Source of the DNA: CAZYMI01 sp964648505
GTDB lineage: Bacteria > Pseudomonadota > Alphaproteobacteria > Micavibrionales > Micavibrionaceae
DNA length: 55,291 nucleotides
Reading direction: 5' to 3'
NCBI GenBank assembly: GCA_964648505.1
Contig: CAZYMI010000014.1
Span: forward strand, 1-55,291
A model generated the notes under the pieces. The model saw only the letters and a list, made by a program, of their open reading frames with translations, was not told the DNA's origin and made no database searches. Made by a program: the position numbers and the translations under genes. This document shows positions 16,691 to 25,248 of this stretch, in pieces (the first letter of the stretch is position 1; each line of letters starts with the position of its first letter).

Positions 16691-17707
16691 GTGATCCAAC
16701 GTAACTGGAAAGAATTGATTAAGCCCGAGAAAATCGAAATCAAACATGATGGTTCTAACCGCATGGTTGGAAAAATTGTGGCGTCTCCTCTTGAGCGTGG
16801 ATTTGGTTTAACGCTTGGTAATGCCCTTCGTCGTATTATGCTGTCATCCCTTCAGGGCGCGGCTGTTACATCGGTGCAAATCGAAGGTGTTTTGCATGAG
16901 TTTTCATCCATCGAAGGCGTTCGGGAAGATGTGACTGATATCATTTTGAACATTAAGGCAATTGCCGTTCGTATGCATGCTGAAGGTCCAAAAAGAATGC
17001 GTTTGTCTGCAATGGGCCCATGCGAAGTGACAGCGGGTATGATTGAAGCGGGCGCAGATATTGAAATCATGAATCCAGGCCTGGTTTTGTGCACACTTGA
17101 TAAAGGCGCAAAACTGAACATGGAAATGACTGTGGGCACAGGTAAAGGATACCGTCCGGCATCACAAAACCGTCCTGAAGAAGCGCCAATCGGGCTCATT
17201 CCGGTTGACAGCGTTTTTGCTCCAGTGCGCAAAGTTGCGTATGAAGTCGAAGATACACGCGTGGGTCAGAATACAGATTACGATAAGCTGACAATGGTTG
17301 TTGAAACAAATGGCGTGATAAGCCCAGAAGATGCAGTGGCTTATGCTGCGCGTATTTTGCAAGATCAGATCGCTGTTTTCATCAATTTTGAAGAACCAAA
17401 AGAAGCGGGCGCAAATGAAATGGTTGATGATCTTCCATTCAACCGTAATTTGTTGCGTAAAGTGGATGAACTGGAACTTTCTGTTCGTTCAGCAAACTGC
17501 CTGAAAAATGACAATATTGTTTATATCGGTGATCTCGTTCAAAAATCAGAAGCCGATATGCTGCGTACGCCAAACTTTGGCCGTAAGTCGCTTAATGAAA
17601 TTAAAGAGGTGCTGACCATTATGGGCCTACACCTTGGTATGGAAATCGAAGGTTGGCCGCCAGAAAATATTGAAGATATGGCCAAGCGCGTCGACGAACC
17701 ATTTTAA
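16691..17707 (+). CDS. rpoA: RNA polymerase alpha subunit
   Basis: 338 aa from GTG 16691, giving MIQRNWKELIKPEKIEI, the normal alphaproteobacterial start. AAGAGG lies seven bases upstream. An in-frame ATG at 16622 would run back into rpsK and is rejected. The N-terminal assembly domain contains ERGFGLTLGNALRRIMLSSL. The C-terminal domain has LSVRSANCLKNDNIVYIGDL and TPNFGRKSLNEIKEVL, used for UP-element and activator contact. Length and motifs are complete. Confidence 0.98.
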   Translation: MIQRNWKELIKPEKIEIKHDGSNRMVGKIVASPLERGFGLTLGNALRRIMLSSLQGAAVTSVQIEGVLHEFSSIEGVREDVTDIILNIKAIAVRMHAEGPKRMRLSAMGPCEVTAGMIEAGADIEIMNPGLVLCTLDKGAKLNMEMTVGTGKGYRPASQNRPEEAPIGLIPVDSVFAPVRKVAYEVEDTRVGQNTDYDKLTMVVETNGVISPEDAVAYAARILQDQIAVFINFEEPKEAGANEMVDDLPFNRNLLRKVDELELSVRSANCLKNDNIVYIGDLVQKSEADMLRTPNFGRKSLNEIKEVLTIMGLHLGMEIEGWPPENIEDMAKRVDEPF

Positions 17708-17714
17708 AGAGTTT

Positions 17715-17832
17715 GCGGGGGTGGTCCCCGCGCCCTGCTGGTCACATGATGTGCCTTGCAGGTAATTTCATAGGTTCTGAGTTCAGAGCCTGCAACAAGC
17801 CCTGAGGCGGCAGATTATCGATCATGATAATC
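17715..17832 (+). other. Four consecutive hairpins between rpoA and rplQ
   Basis: The 160-base gap holds four perfect or near-perfect inverted repeats. They are GCGGGG/CCCCGC at 17715-17731; a nested pair CCTGC/GCAGG enclosing CACAT-G-ATGTG at 17734-17762; GGTTCTGA/TCAGAGCC at 17773-17790 with one G-U pair; and GATTATC/GATAATC at 17813-17832. None is followed by a T-run, so they are not simple terminators. They end 20 bases before the rplQ ribosome-binding site and probably affect mRNA processing or rplQ translation. Confidence 0.7.
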
Positions 17833-17867
17833 ATGACCGGCCAAGGCACAAGAAAGGAGTGACCGCG

Positions 17868-18281
17868 ATGAAACACCGTCTTCAACATCGCAAACTAAAC
17901 CGTACTTCGTCGCACCGTCTGGCGATGTTTGCCAATATGGCAGCAGCCCTGATTAAGCACGAACAAATTACGACAACGCTACCTAAAGCTAAAGAATTAC
18001 GCCCGTTTGTTGAAAAACTGGTCACTCTGGCTAAAAAAGGTGGTTTGTCCAATCGTCGTCTTGCAATTTCTCAGACACGGGATATTGCAATGACAGCCAA
18101 GCTTTTTGATGTGTTAGGTCCTCGTTACGCGCAGCGTAAAGGTGGTTATATACGTATCATGAAAGCTGGGTTTCGTTATGGCGATGCGGCACCGATGGCA
18201 ATCATTGAATTTGTTGACCGTGATATTACAGCCAAAGGGAAAGATAGTGGTCCAGTTATGGATGCTTCTGAAGCAGCCTAG
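17868..18281 (+). CDS. rplQ: 50S ribosomal protein L17
   Basis: 137 aa from ATG 17868, eight bases after GGAG of AGAAAGGAG. A GTG three codons upstream lies in the binding site and is rejected. The block MKHRLQHRKLNRTSSHRLAM at the N-terminus and YIRIMKAGFRYGDAAPMAII are diagnostic. L17 is at the base of the 50S subunit near the tunnel exit. It is the last gene before a clear terminator. Confidence 0.97.
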   Translation: MKHRLQHRKLNRTSSHRLAMFANMAAALIKHEQITTTLPKAKELRPFVEKLVTLAKKGGLSNRRLAISQTRDIAMTAKLFDVLGPRYAQRKGGYIRIMKAGFRYGDAAPMAIIEFVDRDITAKGKDSGPVMDASEAA

Positions 18282-18311
18282 GATTAATTAAACGAATTAA
18301 TATAATTTAAA

Positions 18312-18339
18312 GCGGCGGTTTAAACCCGCCGTTTTTTTT
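18312..18339 (+). terminator. Rho-independent terminator after rplQ
   Basis: CGGCGG (18313-18318) and CCGCCG (18326-18331) form a G+C-rich stem with a seven-base loop, followed by eight T residues. It ends the rpsM-rpsK-rpoA-rplQ transcript 31 bases after rplQ. Confidence 0.9.
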
Positions 18340-18362
18340 AAAGGCATTTTTTAAAGGTCTTC

Positions 18363-19256
18363 ATGAAAAATTTAAGCGCAGAATTTAAAGGATTGCTTTT
18401 TGCTTTCCTTGCCATGTTTTTATTTAATGTGTCTGATGGCGCATGGAAGTATGCGTTACAGTCATTTACATTTCCTGTTGTGCTGACAATACATTCGGCT
18501 TGCGCCTCTTTATTGCTTATTTTTTATACGCGATTTTCAGGGCTTTCGCTTGCGATGAAGTCTAAAAAAAATAATTTTGTTTTTGCAGCCACGCTTGTAG
18601 CCAGTATGAGCTGTTTTGGATTTTCACTAAATTTATTACCGATAGCGCAGCTTTTTGTTATCCTTTTAACCGCACCTCTTGTCACACTTTTAGGCGCACG
18701 TATTTATCTAAAAGAAACTCTTTCGGGGTTACAAATCCTTTCTGTTATCATCGGATTTAGTGGTGCGCTTGTAGTGGTGGTGCCGCAGTTTTTTGGCGCA
18801 CAAGATGCTGGTTATCCGCACGCATGGCTGGGAATTATTCTTGCCATTTCACAGGTTTTAATCGCAAGTTTCAGGGCAATTTTTGTTCGCTGTGCGGCAC
18901 AAAATGAAAATGCTTTTTCGATGACGCTCGCTTCTTTCGTGCTGGCTTTTGTGGTTTATATCATCCCCGCCTATCATGCCCCTTCGCCTGAAAATTATGG
19001 ACCCCTTATTATCGTTGCTGTGGCAACGCTGGCAGCGACTTCTGGTATGATATTTTATGTCAGGGCCTTTCAATTGGCCCGCGCTGGCTTGGCTGGCGCT
19101 TCCCAATATTCTCAGATGATCTGGGCAGCCCTTTTAGGGACGCTTATTTTCCACGAACCGCTTACTTTTCCTGTTTTGATGGGGGCAAGCCTTATCCTGA
19201 TATCAGGAATTTTACTGGTTATTGCCACGATAATTCGTGAAAAAGGTCCTTTTTAG
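18363..19256 (+). CDS. EamA/DMT-family transporter
   Basis: 297 aa with about ten predicted membrane helices arranged as two similar halves, typical of drug/metabolite transporters. The N-terminal half has FLFNVSDGAWKYAL and LLPIAQLFVILLTAPLVTLL. The second half ends with FHEPLTFPVLMGASLILIS, the usual EamA repeat ending. The substrate cannot be told from sequence. It starts 24 bases after the rplQ terminator. Confidence 0.9.
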   Translation: MKNLSAEFKGLLFAFLAMFLFNVSDGAWKYALQSFTFPVVLTIHSACASLLLIFYTRFSGLSLAMKSKKNNFVFAATLVASMSCFGFSLNLLPIAQLFVILLTAPLVTLLGARIYLKETLSGLQILSVIIGFSGALVVVVPQFFGAQDAGYPHAWLGIILAISQVLIASFRAIFVRCAAQNENAFSMTLASFVLAFVVYIIPAYHAPSPENYGPLIIVAVATLAATSGMIFYVRAFQLARAGLAGASQYSQMIWAALLGTLIFHEPLTFPVLMGASLILISGILLVIATIIREKGPF

Positions 19257-19263
19257 AATTTAT

Positions 19264-19293
19264 TTGCATAATTATTACTTTTGTTGCTATAAA
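19264..19293 (+). promoter_or_regulatory. Candidate sigma-70 promoter of the 849-aa gene
   Basis: TTGCAT at 19264-19269 and TATAAA at 19288-19293 are 18 bases apart. They lie in the 75-base gap between the transporter and the large hypothetical gene. The match is moderate and rests on spacing and position only. Confidence 0.45.
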
Positions 19294-19331
19294 ACGATGC
19301 AAACCAACATTGAAATTTTAAGCAAAACCCT

Positions 19332-21881
19332 ATGTCCGAAACAGTTTTGGATGCGCAAATAATTTTTGCTGCCCGTACTTTAAAAAATAAACTGATGGAT
19401 CAGGCAGGGTCGCTTGGCTTGAAGTATGATGCGGCATCGATTGAGCAATTTGAACTTGCACTTGGGATTTATCTTAAACTTTCCAGTCCATTTACCTTGC
19501 CGGTTTCTTACTATGAAAGGCGACGTGAAAACCCATCAGGCAAGCTGCTGTTTTTACCAGCTGACTGGAATAGGCTTGGTGAACATAGTTGGCATATAAT
19601 AGGGGCAACAAGTCAAAGCCACATCAAGTCACGGTGGATCAAAGCGTTGCCGCCTGCCGATCAATTTCTTCGAAATCGCGATCAGTATAAAAAACCACCA
19701 AAATTTTTTGCTGATATGTCTGCAGCTGACCGTGCTGAAAGATTGGTGCGTGGAGATTTCTGGTTTTATTCAACCCGTATGCTAGCAGAAGGTGACGTGA
19801 AAGAGATTGATGATATCTCTTTTCTTTTTAATTCAGATCAAGCGATAGCGCTTTCACAAAACGCTCGTAATTTTGCAGTTAAGGTCATGTTTATGGTTCT
19901 GCGGGGTGAAATATCCTTACGAAATTTGGCTTCGCCTTATGCCTTATTTGTCGAAAACATCACTCGGTTTTTTAACCACAGAAATACACTAGCAGACCCT
20001 GATGCATTTAAAATTATCAAAGATAATGAGACACCAATTTTTTATCGGCAATTCAATAAAATACTCGAGCAGTATGAAAAATCTAAGATGGATGAGATTA
20101 TCCGCACCTGGGTTGATCAGCATTTAGATCACGATGCTGTAGAAGCGCTTCAACATATACCCAATCGTCAAACAACGCGCATGGTCAGGTTTTTAAACCC
20201 TTATAAAAAAGTGCGCCATATCGAACGCCACGCTAATCCTCGGCTATCTAAAAAACATATTTCTTACCAGCTTGATGCTTCTGTTGCAGCAGGAAGGCGT
20301 GCTTTAATTACAGATTATCCTTTGCTGGCATCTACGCCGATTTTATATGATGACAGTGTTAAAAGAATGATTTCTGACCGGGTCTCGAGCGATGACATAG
20401 CGGCCCATGTTTATCACTATCAGGGCGTCGGAAAGCCAGAACCTCGAGTTCTTGCGCATCTAAAGGGAAAAAATGAAAATGATATGGATACGTCTGTCGC
20501 GCAGAAACTACCTAAAATCGTAGCGTATCTGAATTTTGTTTCTGACATATCTTTCCCGAAGACACAAACAGATTGGCAGGCTTTTTTTAATGTTACGCTG
20601 GTTGACCAGATGTTTTTCCAAGACAGAATACGTAATCAAGGGCAATCAGTGTCTGAACTTGCATCCGCGATGGGTCATCAAGGTAACTGGCATAATGTGG
20701 TCGCGTTGCTGATGCCAGATCGTGATCATGGATTTCGCGCTGTAAGCGATGTCAGGCGATTATTGCGGCGCGTTGGAACAGCCATTGTTTTTGAAGCTCT
20801 TGATGAACGCCAGCAAGAAAAAGGATATGAAATTTCGGCAGATGACCTGCTTTGGATTGCCGCGCCGCCAGAACAGCATGATACACGTAAAATGCCTGCG
20901 CATGTGCGCAAAGCGCTTCAGACAACCGATGGTCGCAGCTTTGCATCGATGATGTATTCTCACATACCGCTTCATCAGATTATTCAGCTTGCTAATCAAT
21001 ATTTAGCACGCCGTGAATTATGGGATGAATGGCAGTCTGCAAAGGTGCGTAACCGTAACCTGGTGGGTAATGCGCGTAACCAAAAATGGATGGGGCTTCC
21101 CAATCTTCGCCATGATAGTCAGGCGCAACCTGTTACAGATGAACTGCCTTTGATGGTTGAAGCGATTGATAATGCTGAAGATCTCAATATGACAGCTTTT
21201 CAACTGGAAACTTTTGGCCCAATTAAAGCCGCAAGCGACGCCATTTTAAAACAAGCTCATTTTGTTGTTTTAAGACATAAGGCAACAGGTGATCCCTTAT
21301 GTATTGCAAGACTGAGAGAAGTAAAAGCTCATACAGATCAGCATCTGCGTTTATCATTTGACCCCTCACAAGATATATGGGGCCCAGAAGGAGAGGGGAT
21401 GGATAAAAGCAACGCTGTTTTAGCAACGCTTGAAGGATATGTAGGTTACTTAAATGGTTCAAAACTTCTGTCCAGACCTTATCAGGATGCGCGGCATAAG
21501 GCGCTTGCAGCGCTTGAGCTAAGCTCAAAGCTTGCTGATATAACAGGTGCTGAGCGTCAAGATATACAAGCCAGATTCCAAAGACTACGCATTCTTGAAG
21601 ATTATCTGCCCGTAGGTTTCAGAGCGCGTGATGATCAATCGGGTACATTATCTCATATGCTTTTTGGTCTTGGGCTTTCAATTATTCATCCTATCATGGA
21701 CGGTAAAAAGCCTCCTTATTATAGATATATGAGCCAAAGCGTATCGGGGAAAAGAATAATGAGTGTGATAAAAGGTATTCCTAAGATCACGATTGGCCCA
21801 AAAGGGGAATTTGGCCTTGCAGGGGATATAGAAGAGGTTCCTTTTATCGGTGCATCGCAGGCTTTTACCCCATCCCCTTAA
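19332..21881 (+). CDS. Large hypothetical protein (849 aa)
   Basis: 849 aa, soluble-looking, with no signal peptide or membrane helix. I do not recognise a family. The sequence is rich in Arg, His and aromatic residues, has an Arg/Lys-rich stretch near residues 265-300 and several WxxxLP- or RxLRR-like segments. A more hydrophilic, possibly separate domain lies around residues 640-720 (FVVLRHKATGDPLCIARL). Codon use matches the neighbours, so recent transfer is not suggested. It starts at ATG 19332 without a strong ribosome-binding site. The gene follows an EamA transporter and precedes a Do-family protease with no visible functional link. Confidence 0.85.
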   Translation: MSETVLDAQIIFAARTLKNKLMDQAGSLGLKYDAASIEQFELALGIYLKLSSPFTLPVSYYERRRENPSGKLLFLPADWNRLGEHSWHIIGATSQSHIKSRWIKALPPADQFLRNRDQYKKPPKFFADMSAADRAERLVRGDFWFYSTRMLAEGDVKEIDDISFLFNSDQAIALSQNARNFAVKVMFMVLRGEISLRNLASPYALFVENITRFFNHRNTLADPDAFKIIKDNETPIFYRQFNKILEQYEKSKMDEIIRTWVDQHLDHDAVEALQHIPNRQTTRMVRFLNPYKKVRHIERHANPRLSKKHISYQLDASVAAGRRALITDYPLLASTPILYDDSVKRMISDRVSSDDIAAHVYHYQGVGKPEPRVLAHLKGKNENDMDTSVAQKLPKIVAYLNFVSDISFPKTQTDWQAFFNVTLVDQMFFQDRIRNQGQSVSELASAMGHQGNWHNVVALLMPDRDHGFRAVSDVRRLLRRVGTAIVFEALDERQQEKGYEISADDLLWIAAPPEQHDTRKMPAHVRKALQTTDGRSFASMMYSHIPLHQIIQLANQYLARRELWDEWQSAKVRNRNLVGNARNQKWMGLPNLRHDSQAQPVTDELPLMVEAIDNAEDLNMTAFQLETFGPIKAASDAILKQAHFVVLRHKATGDPLCIARLREVKAHTDQHLRLSFDPSQDIWGPEGEGMDKSNAVLATLEGYVGYLNGSKLLSRPYQDARHKALAALELSSKLADITGAERQDIQARFQRLRILEDYLPVGFRARDDQSGTLSHMLFGLGLSIIHPIMDGKKPPYYRYMSQSVSGKRIMSVIKGIPKITIGPKGEFGLAGDIEEVPFIGASQAFTPSP

Positions 21882-21944
21882 AAGGGCTTTTCAAGGATTT
21901 GTCTTCAGATACAATCCCCCTGTTTCTTAGATCAGGAGCTTTCG

Positions 21945-23342
21945 ATGAAGTATGTTCTTGCCTGCATTCTCACATTCATATCGTGCGCGGTTTTGGCGCA
22001 AACGCCCCTTCAGGTACCAACAGATTCAGCACAGATGCGGCTTTCATTTGCGCCGGTGGTGAAGCAGGTCGCCCCTGCGGTTGTTAATATTTATGCCAAG
22101 CGTATTGTAACGCAGCGGCTCGCCCATCCCTTTATGGCCGACCCGATGATGTCTAAATTATTTGGTGGCGGGCTTGCACGTCAGCGGGTTGAAAGTTCAT
22201 TAGGATCAGGCGTGCTGGTGCGCGCCGATGGGCTTGTTGTTACAAATACACATGTCATTAAAGGAGCAGAGGAAATTGTTGTTGTGCTAGCAGATGGGCG
22301 GGAATTTCCGGCAACCATATCCGTTCTTGATACACCAACAGATGTCGCCCTTCTTCGCATTGACAGCAAGGGGGAAAGTTTGCCTTTTGCCCGCCTGCAG
22401 CCCAGTGATGGTGTTGAAGTGGGTGATCTGGTGCTGGCAATTGGTAACCCCTTTGGTGTTGGGCAGACAGTGACAAGCGGTATTGTTTCGGCCCTTGCCC
22501 GTTCATCATTATCGATTAATGATTTTAATTTCTTTATTCAAACAGATGCGGCTGTAAACCCCGGAAATTCAGGCGGGCCGCTTGTCAGCATGGATGGGGG
22601 GATCATTGGCATTAATACGGCTATTTATTCGCGGGATGGCGGATCGCTTGGTATTGGTTTTGCTGTACCAACTGAAATTGTTGAAACGGTGATTAAGGCA
22701 GAAATATCTGGGCAAAAGAAAGATGGCATTGTTTTGCGCCCGTGGCTTGGAGTGGAAACCCAGCCTGTTACGGCAGATATCGCCCGCGCTTTGAATATGA
22801 ATGTGCCTCAGGGCGTTTTGATTAAGAAAATTCATCCCTTAAGCCCGCTTTTAGGGGCCGGGGCGCAGGTGGGAGATGTTATTTCCAAAATCAATGAACG
22901 CACGATAAAAGATGAAGGTGAACTTCGCTTTCGTTTGGCGGCACCCGGTATAGGCGCAAAAATCAAAATGGGGATCATCAGTAAATCTGTGGTCAAAACA
23001 CTCGATATAACTTTAATTGCGCCCCCTGAAAGCCCCCCTAGAAACCAGACGCTTCTTGAAGATGAAACACCCTTAAAGGGCGTAACGATTGCCAATATCA
23101 ATCCGGTATTGTCTGCTGAGCTTGGCTTGCCAGTAGATGCGCAGGGGGTTGTTGTTATATCGGTGAAGTCCAATGTGGGTGCATCTCGATTTATATCGCC
23201 AGGGGTTATTATTCGGGCACTCAACGGGTCAAAGATTGTTGATGTTGGCTCTGTTGTGAAGCTTTCTAAAACCTCTACAGCAAAGGGCTGGGTCGCTGTT
23301 TTGGAAAAAGGTGGACAGACTCAGCAGGTCGTGGTTCGTTAA
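21945..23342 (+). CDS. Do-family (DegP/HtrA) periplasmic serine protease
   Basis: 465 aa. A signal peptide (residues 1-19, cleaved after AVLAQ or nearby) exports it. The trypsin-like domain has His103 in TNTHVI, Asp133 in TDVALL and Ser209 in NPGNSGGPL. Two PDZ domains follow (around 255-345 and 365-465), the first with RPWLGVETQPVTADIARAL. This family degrades or refolds damaged envelope proteins. AGGAG precedes the ATG. rarA follows after five bases, so the two are probably co-transcribed. DegP, DegQ and MucD subtypes cannot be separated by eye. Confidence 0.93.
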   Translation: MKYVLACILTFISCAVLAQTPLQVPTDSAQMRLSFAPVVKQVAPAVVNIYAKRIVTQRLAHPFMADPMMSKLFGGGLARQRVESSLGSGVLVRADGLVVTNTHVIKGAEEIVVVLADGREFPATISVLDTPTDVALLRIDSKGESLPFARLQPSDGVEVGDLVLAIGNPFGVGQTVTSGIVSALARSSLSINDFNFFIQTDAAVNPGNSGGPLVSMDGGIIGINTAIYSRDGGSLGIGFAVPTEIVETVIKAEISGQKKDGIVLRPWLGVETQPVTADIARALNMNVPQGVLIKKIHPLSPLLGAGAQVGDVISKINERTIKDEGELRFRLAAPGIGAKIKMGIISKSVVKTLDITLIAPPESPPRNQTLLEDETPLKGVTIANINPVLSAELGLPVDAQGVVVISVKSNVGASRFISPGVIIRALNGSKIVDVGSVVKLSKTSTAKGWVAVLEKGGQTQQVVVR

Positions 23343-23347
23343 GCCTT

Positions 23348-24658
23348 ATGGATCTTTTTAAGGACCCCGAACAGCCATCAAAATCGCAGCCTTTGGCTGA
23401 CAGGCTTCGCCCGCGCAAACTAGAAGACATTGTAGGTCAGGATCACCTGTTAGGGCCATCAGGCTCTTTATTTGAAGCATTGGCACATAAATCACTCGGA
23501 TCGATGATATTATGGGGGCCGCCTGGATGTGGTAAAACCACTATCGCGCGTCTGCTCGCAGATCATACAGATCTGGCTTATGAGCCCATATCAGCAATTT
23601 TTTCCGGAATCACTGAGCTGAGAAAGATTTTTGAAGCGGCTAATGTCAGGCGCAATCAAGGACGTGGCACCTTGTTATTTGTAGATGAAATTCATCGCTT
23701 TAATAAAGCCCAGCAGGACGCTTTTTTGCCCTATCTTGAAGACGGGACGGTTGTTCTAGTGGGTGCTACGACTGAAAACCCATCATTTGAGCTTAATTCT
23801 GCACTTTTATCGCGTTGTTCTGTGCATGTTTTAAGGCGCTTGGGTCAAGATGATCTTGAGCTTTTGCTGCAGCGCGCAGAGCACTATATGGGCCAGACTT
23901 TACCCCTGACTTTACAGGCGCGTGATTCGCTTAAATTGATGGCGGATGGCGATGGAAGGCATGTTTTGATGCTCGCTGAGAGACTTTTTCCACAGGCTCA
24001 GCAGATGGACGCCCCAGCTCTTGCTTCTTTTTTAGCGCGTCGTGCCCCCTTGTATGACAAGGGTGATGATGCCCATTATAATCTTATAAGCGCCTTGCAT
24101 AAATCTGTACGCGGGTCAGATCCTGATGCCGCTTTGTATTGGTTCTCGCGCATGATTGAAGGCGGGGAAGATCCTCATTATATCGCCAGACGCATGGTGC
24201 GGATGGCGATCGAAGATATAGGCCTTGCAGATCCTCAAGCGCAAGTGATTGCGCTTAACGGGTGGCAGATATTCGAACGTCTTGGCGCGCCTGAAGGTCA
24301 CCTTGCGCTTGCAAATGTTTTGATCTATCTGGCAACGTCACCTAAAAGTAATTCAATATATACGGGGCTTTCTGACGCTATGGCGTTTGCAAGAAACAAT
24401 GGATCCTTGATGCCACCCAAACATATTTTGAATGCGCCCACACAAATGATGAAGCAGCAGGGCTTTGGTAAAAATTACGCTTACGATCATAACAACCCCG
24501 AAGGATTTTCAGGACAAAACTATTTTCCGAATGAAATTGAAAGGGTAAAATTTTACGATCCCAAGCCTCGTGGATATGAACGGGAAGTAATAAAAAGGAT
24601 CGCTTATTGGGATCGGCTGCGCGATAAAAAAGCATTGCCGGATGATGATGAAATCTAA
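23348..24658 (+). CDS. rarA: Replication-associated recombination ATPase RarA (MgsA)
   Basis: 436 aa AAA+ protein related to clamp-loader subunits, acting at stalled forks. Seen are the RPRKLEDIVGQDHLLGP start of the ATPase domain, Walker A GPPGCGKTT, Walker B LLFVDEIHRFNKAQQDAFLP, sensor GATTENPSFE and the SRC arginine-finger region LLSRCSVHVL. The C-terminal block ARNNGSLMPPKHILNAPT is typical of RarA. It directly follows the protease gene. Confidence 0.95.
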   Translation: MDLFKDPEQPSKSQPLADRLRPRKLEDIVGQDHLLGPSGSLFEALAHKSLGSMILWGPPGCGKTTIARLLADHTDLAYEPISAIFSGITELRKIFEAANVRRNQGRGTLLFVDEIHRFNKAQQDAFLPYLEDGTVVLVGATTENPSFELNSALLSRCSVHVLRRLGQDDLELLLQRAEHYMGQTLPLTLQARDSLKLMADGDGRHVLMLAERLFPQAQQMDAPALASFLARRAPLYDKGDDAHYNLISALHKSVRGSDPDAALYWFSRMIEGGEDPHYIARRMVRMAIEDIGLADPQAQVIALNGWQIFERLGAPEGHLALANVLIYLATSPKSNSIYTGLSDAMAFARNNGSLMPPKHILNAPTQMMKQQGFGKNYAYDHNNPEGFSGQNYFPNEIERVKFYDPKPRGYEREVIKRIAYWDRLRDKKALPDDDEI

Positions 24659-24792
24659 AGATAAGATGAATTTTTTTTCGGTTCCATGAAGTGATGTGGC
24701 ACATTCAACACAGGGCTTTGAAAAAAAATCACAGTATTATTGTTTTCCCTCTTCACATTTCCGGAAAGTCGTGAGAGAATCACCACTACATT

Positions 24793-24808
24793 GTTGTAGA
24801 TCTACAAC
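24793..24808. promoter_or_regulatory. Perfect 16-bp palindrome upstream of the lysine-rich gene
   Basis: GTTGTAGATCTACAAC is a perfect palindrome ending 20 bases before the ATG of the 51-aa gene and just 5' of its ribosome-binding site. It could be an operator or a short mRNA stem masking initiation. No regulator is identified. Confidence 0.55.
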
Positions 24809-24828
24809 TTGAAGAAGGAGTTAGAACA

Positions 24829-24984
24829 ATGGCAACTGCAAAAAAGAAACCAGTAAAAAAGGCCGTTAAGAAAACAGTGAAAAAGACTGTTAAAAAAGCG
24901 GTTAAGAAAACAACAGTAAAAAAAGTAGCTAAAAAACCAGCTGCGAAAAAAACTGTTAAAAAGAAAGTCGCTAAGAAGAAGTAA
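24829..24984 (+). CDS. Small lysine-rich histone-H1-like protein
   Basis: 51 aa, 25 of them lysine, arranged as KK pairs separated by Val, Ala, Thr or Pro (KKAVKKTVKKTVKKAVKK). It resembles the C-terminal tails of H1-like and AlgP-type proteins. It has no globular domain, so nucleic-acid binding by charge is the obvious inference. The ATG at 24829 is preceded by GAAGAAGGAG, an excellent ribosome-binding site, which supports a real gene. It stands alone with 170 bases before it and 264 after it. Confidence 0.85.
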   Translation: MATAKKKPVKKAVKKTVKKTVKKAVKKTTVKKVAKKPAAKKTVKKKVAKKK

Positions 24985-25039
24985 TTACCTCCTCTGTAAA
25001 ACCTCCCCATATATCCTTTGAAATCTACGATTTCTGGTC

Positions 25040-25056
25040 ATTTCGGTCTCCGAAAT
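25040..25056 (+). other. Hairpin downstream of the lysine-rich gene
   Basis: ATTTCGG and CCGAAAT are perfect arms around a TCT loop, followed by AAAATTT. It is 55 bases after the stop of the 51-aa gene and may stabilise or terminate its mRNA, although the T-run is lacking. Confidence 0.4.
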
Positions 25057-25111
25057 AAAATTTGGGCTAAGGTCTAAGAGGCGCTTCTTTATAAGCTTAA
25101 CTTGAAATTGA

Positions 25112-25144
25112 TTGGTCCGGATCGGAGAACCCGATTCGGACCAA
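25112..25144 (+). terminator. Long 14-bp stem-loop before rluC
   Basis: Arms at 25112-25125 and 25131-25144 pair over 14 positions with a single G-U pair and a five-base loop (AGAAC). The following bases (ATCAGTTTATATTTC) are only moderately T-rich, so it may be a weak terminator or a transcript-end stabiliser. Together with the smaller hairpin at 25040 it is what the 264-base gap holds. Confidence 0.5.
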
Positions 25145-25248
25145 ATCAGTTTATATTTCATATATTTACATGCCTTATGAGAATTCATAATAAGGCAGAC
25201 AATCTTCAGCCGGCAGCCTTTTTGAAACTTTAATGTTAAGATGCCAAA

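Noticed and set aside
19332..21881. PcfJ-like identity of the 849-aa protein
   Set aside because: I looked for the Cys- and His-containing core of that family and could not find it, so no family name is given.
21873..21895. Short inverted repeat CCCTT/AAGGG as terminator after the 849-aa gene
   Set aside because: The stem is five pairs, overlaps the stop codon, and is followed by a short mixed T-run. That is too weak to list.
24786..25010. A 74-aa reverse-strand frame (Phe/Thr/Val-rich) opposite the lysine-rich gene
   Set aside because: It is the complement of AAA-rich codons and has no binding site. The + strand gene explains it.
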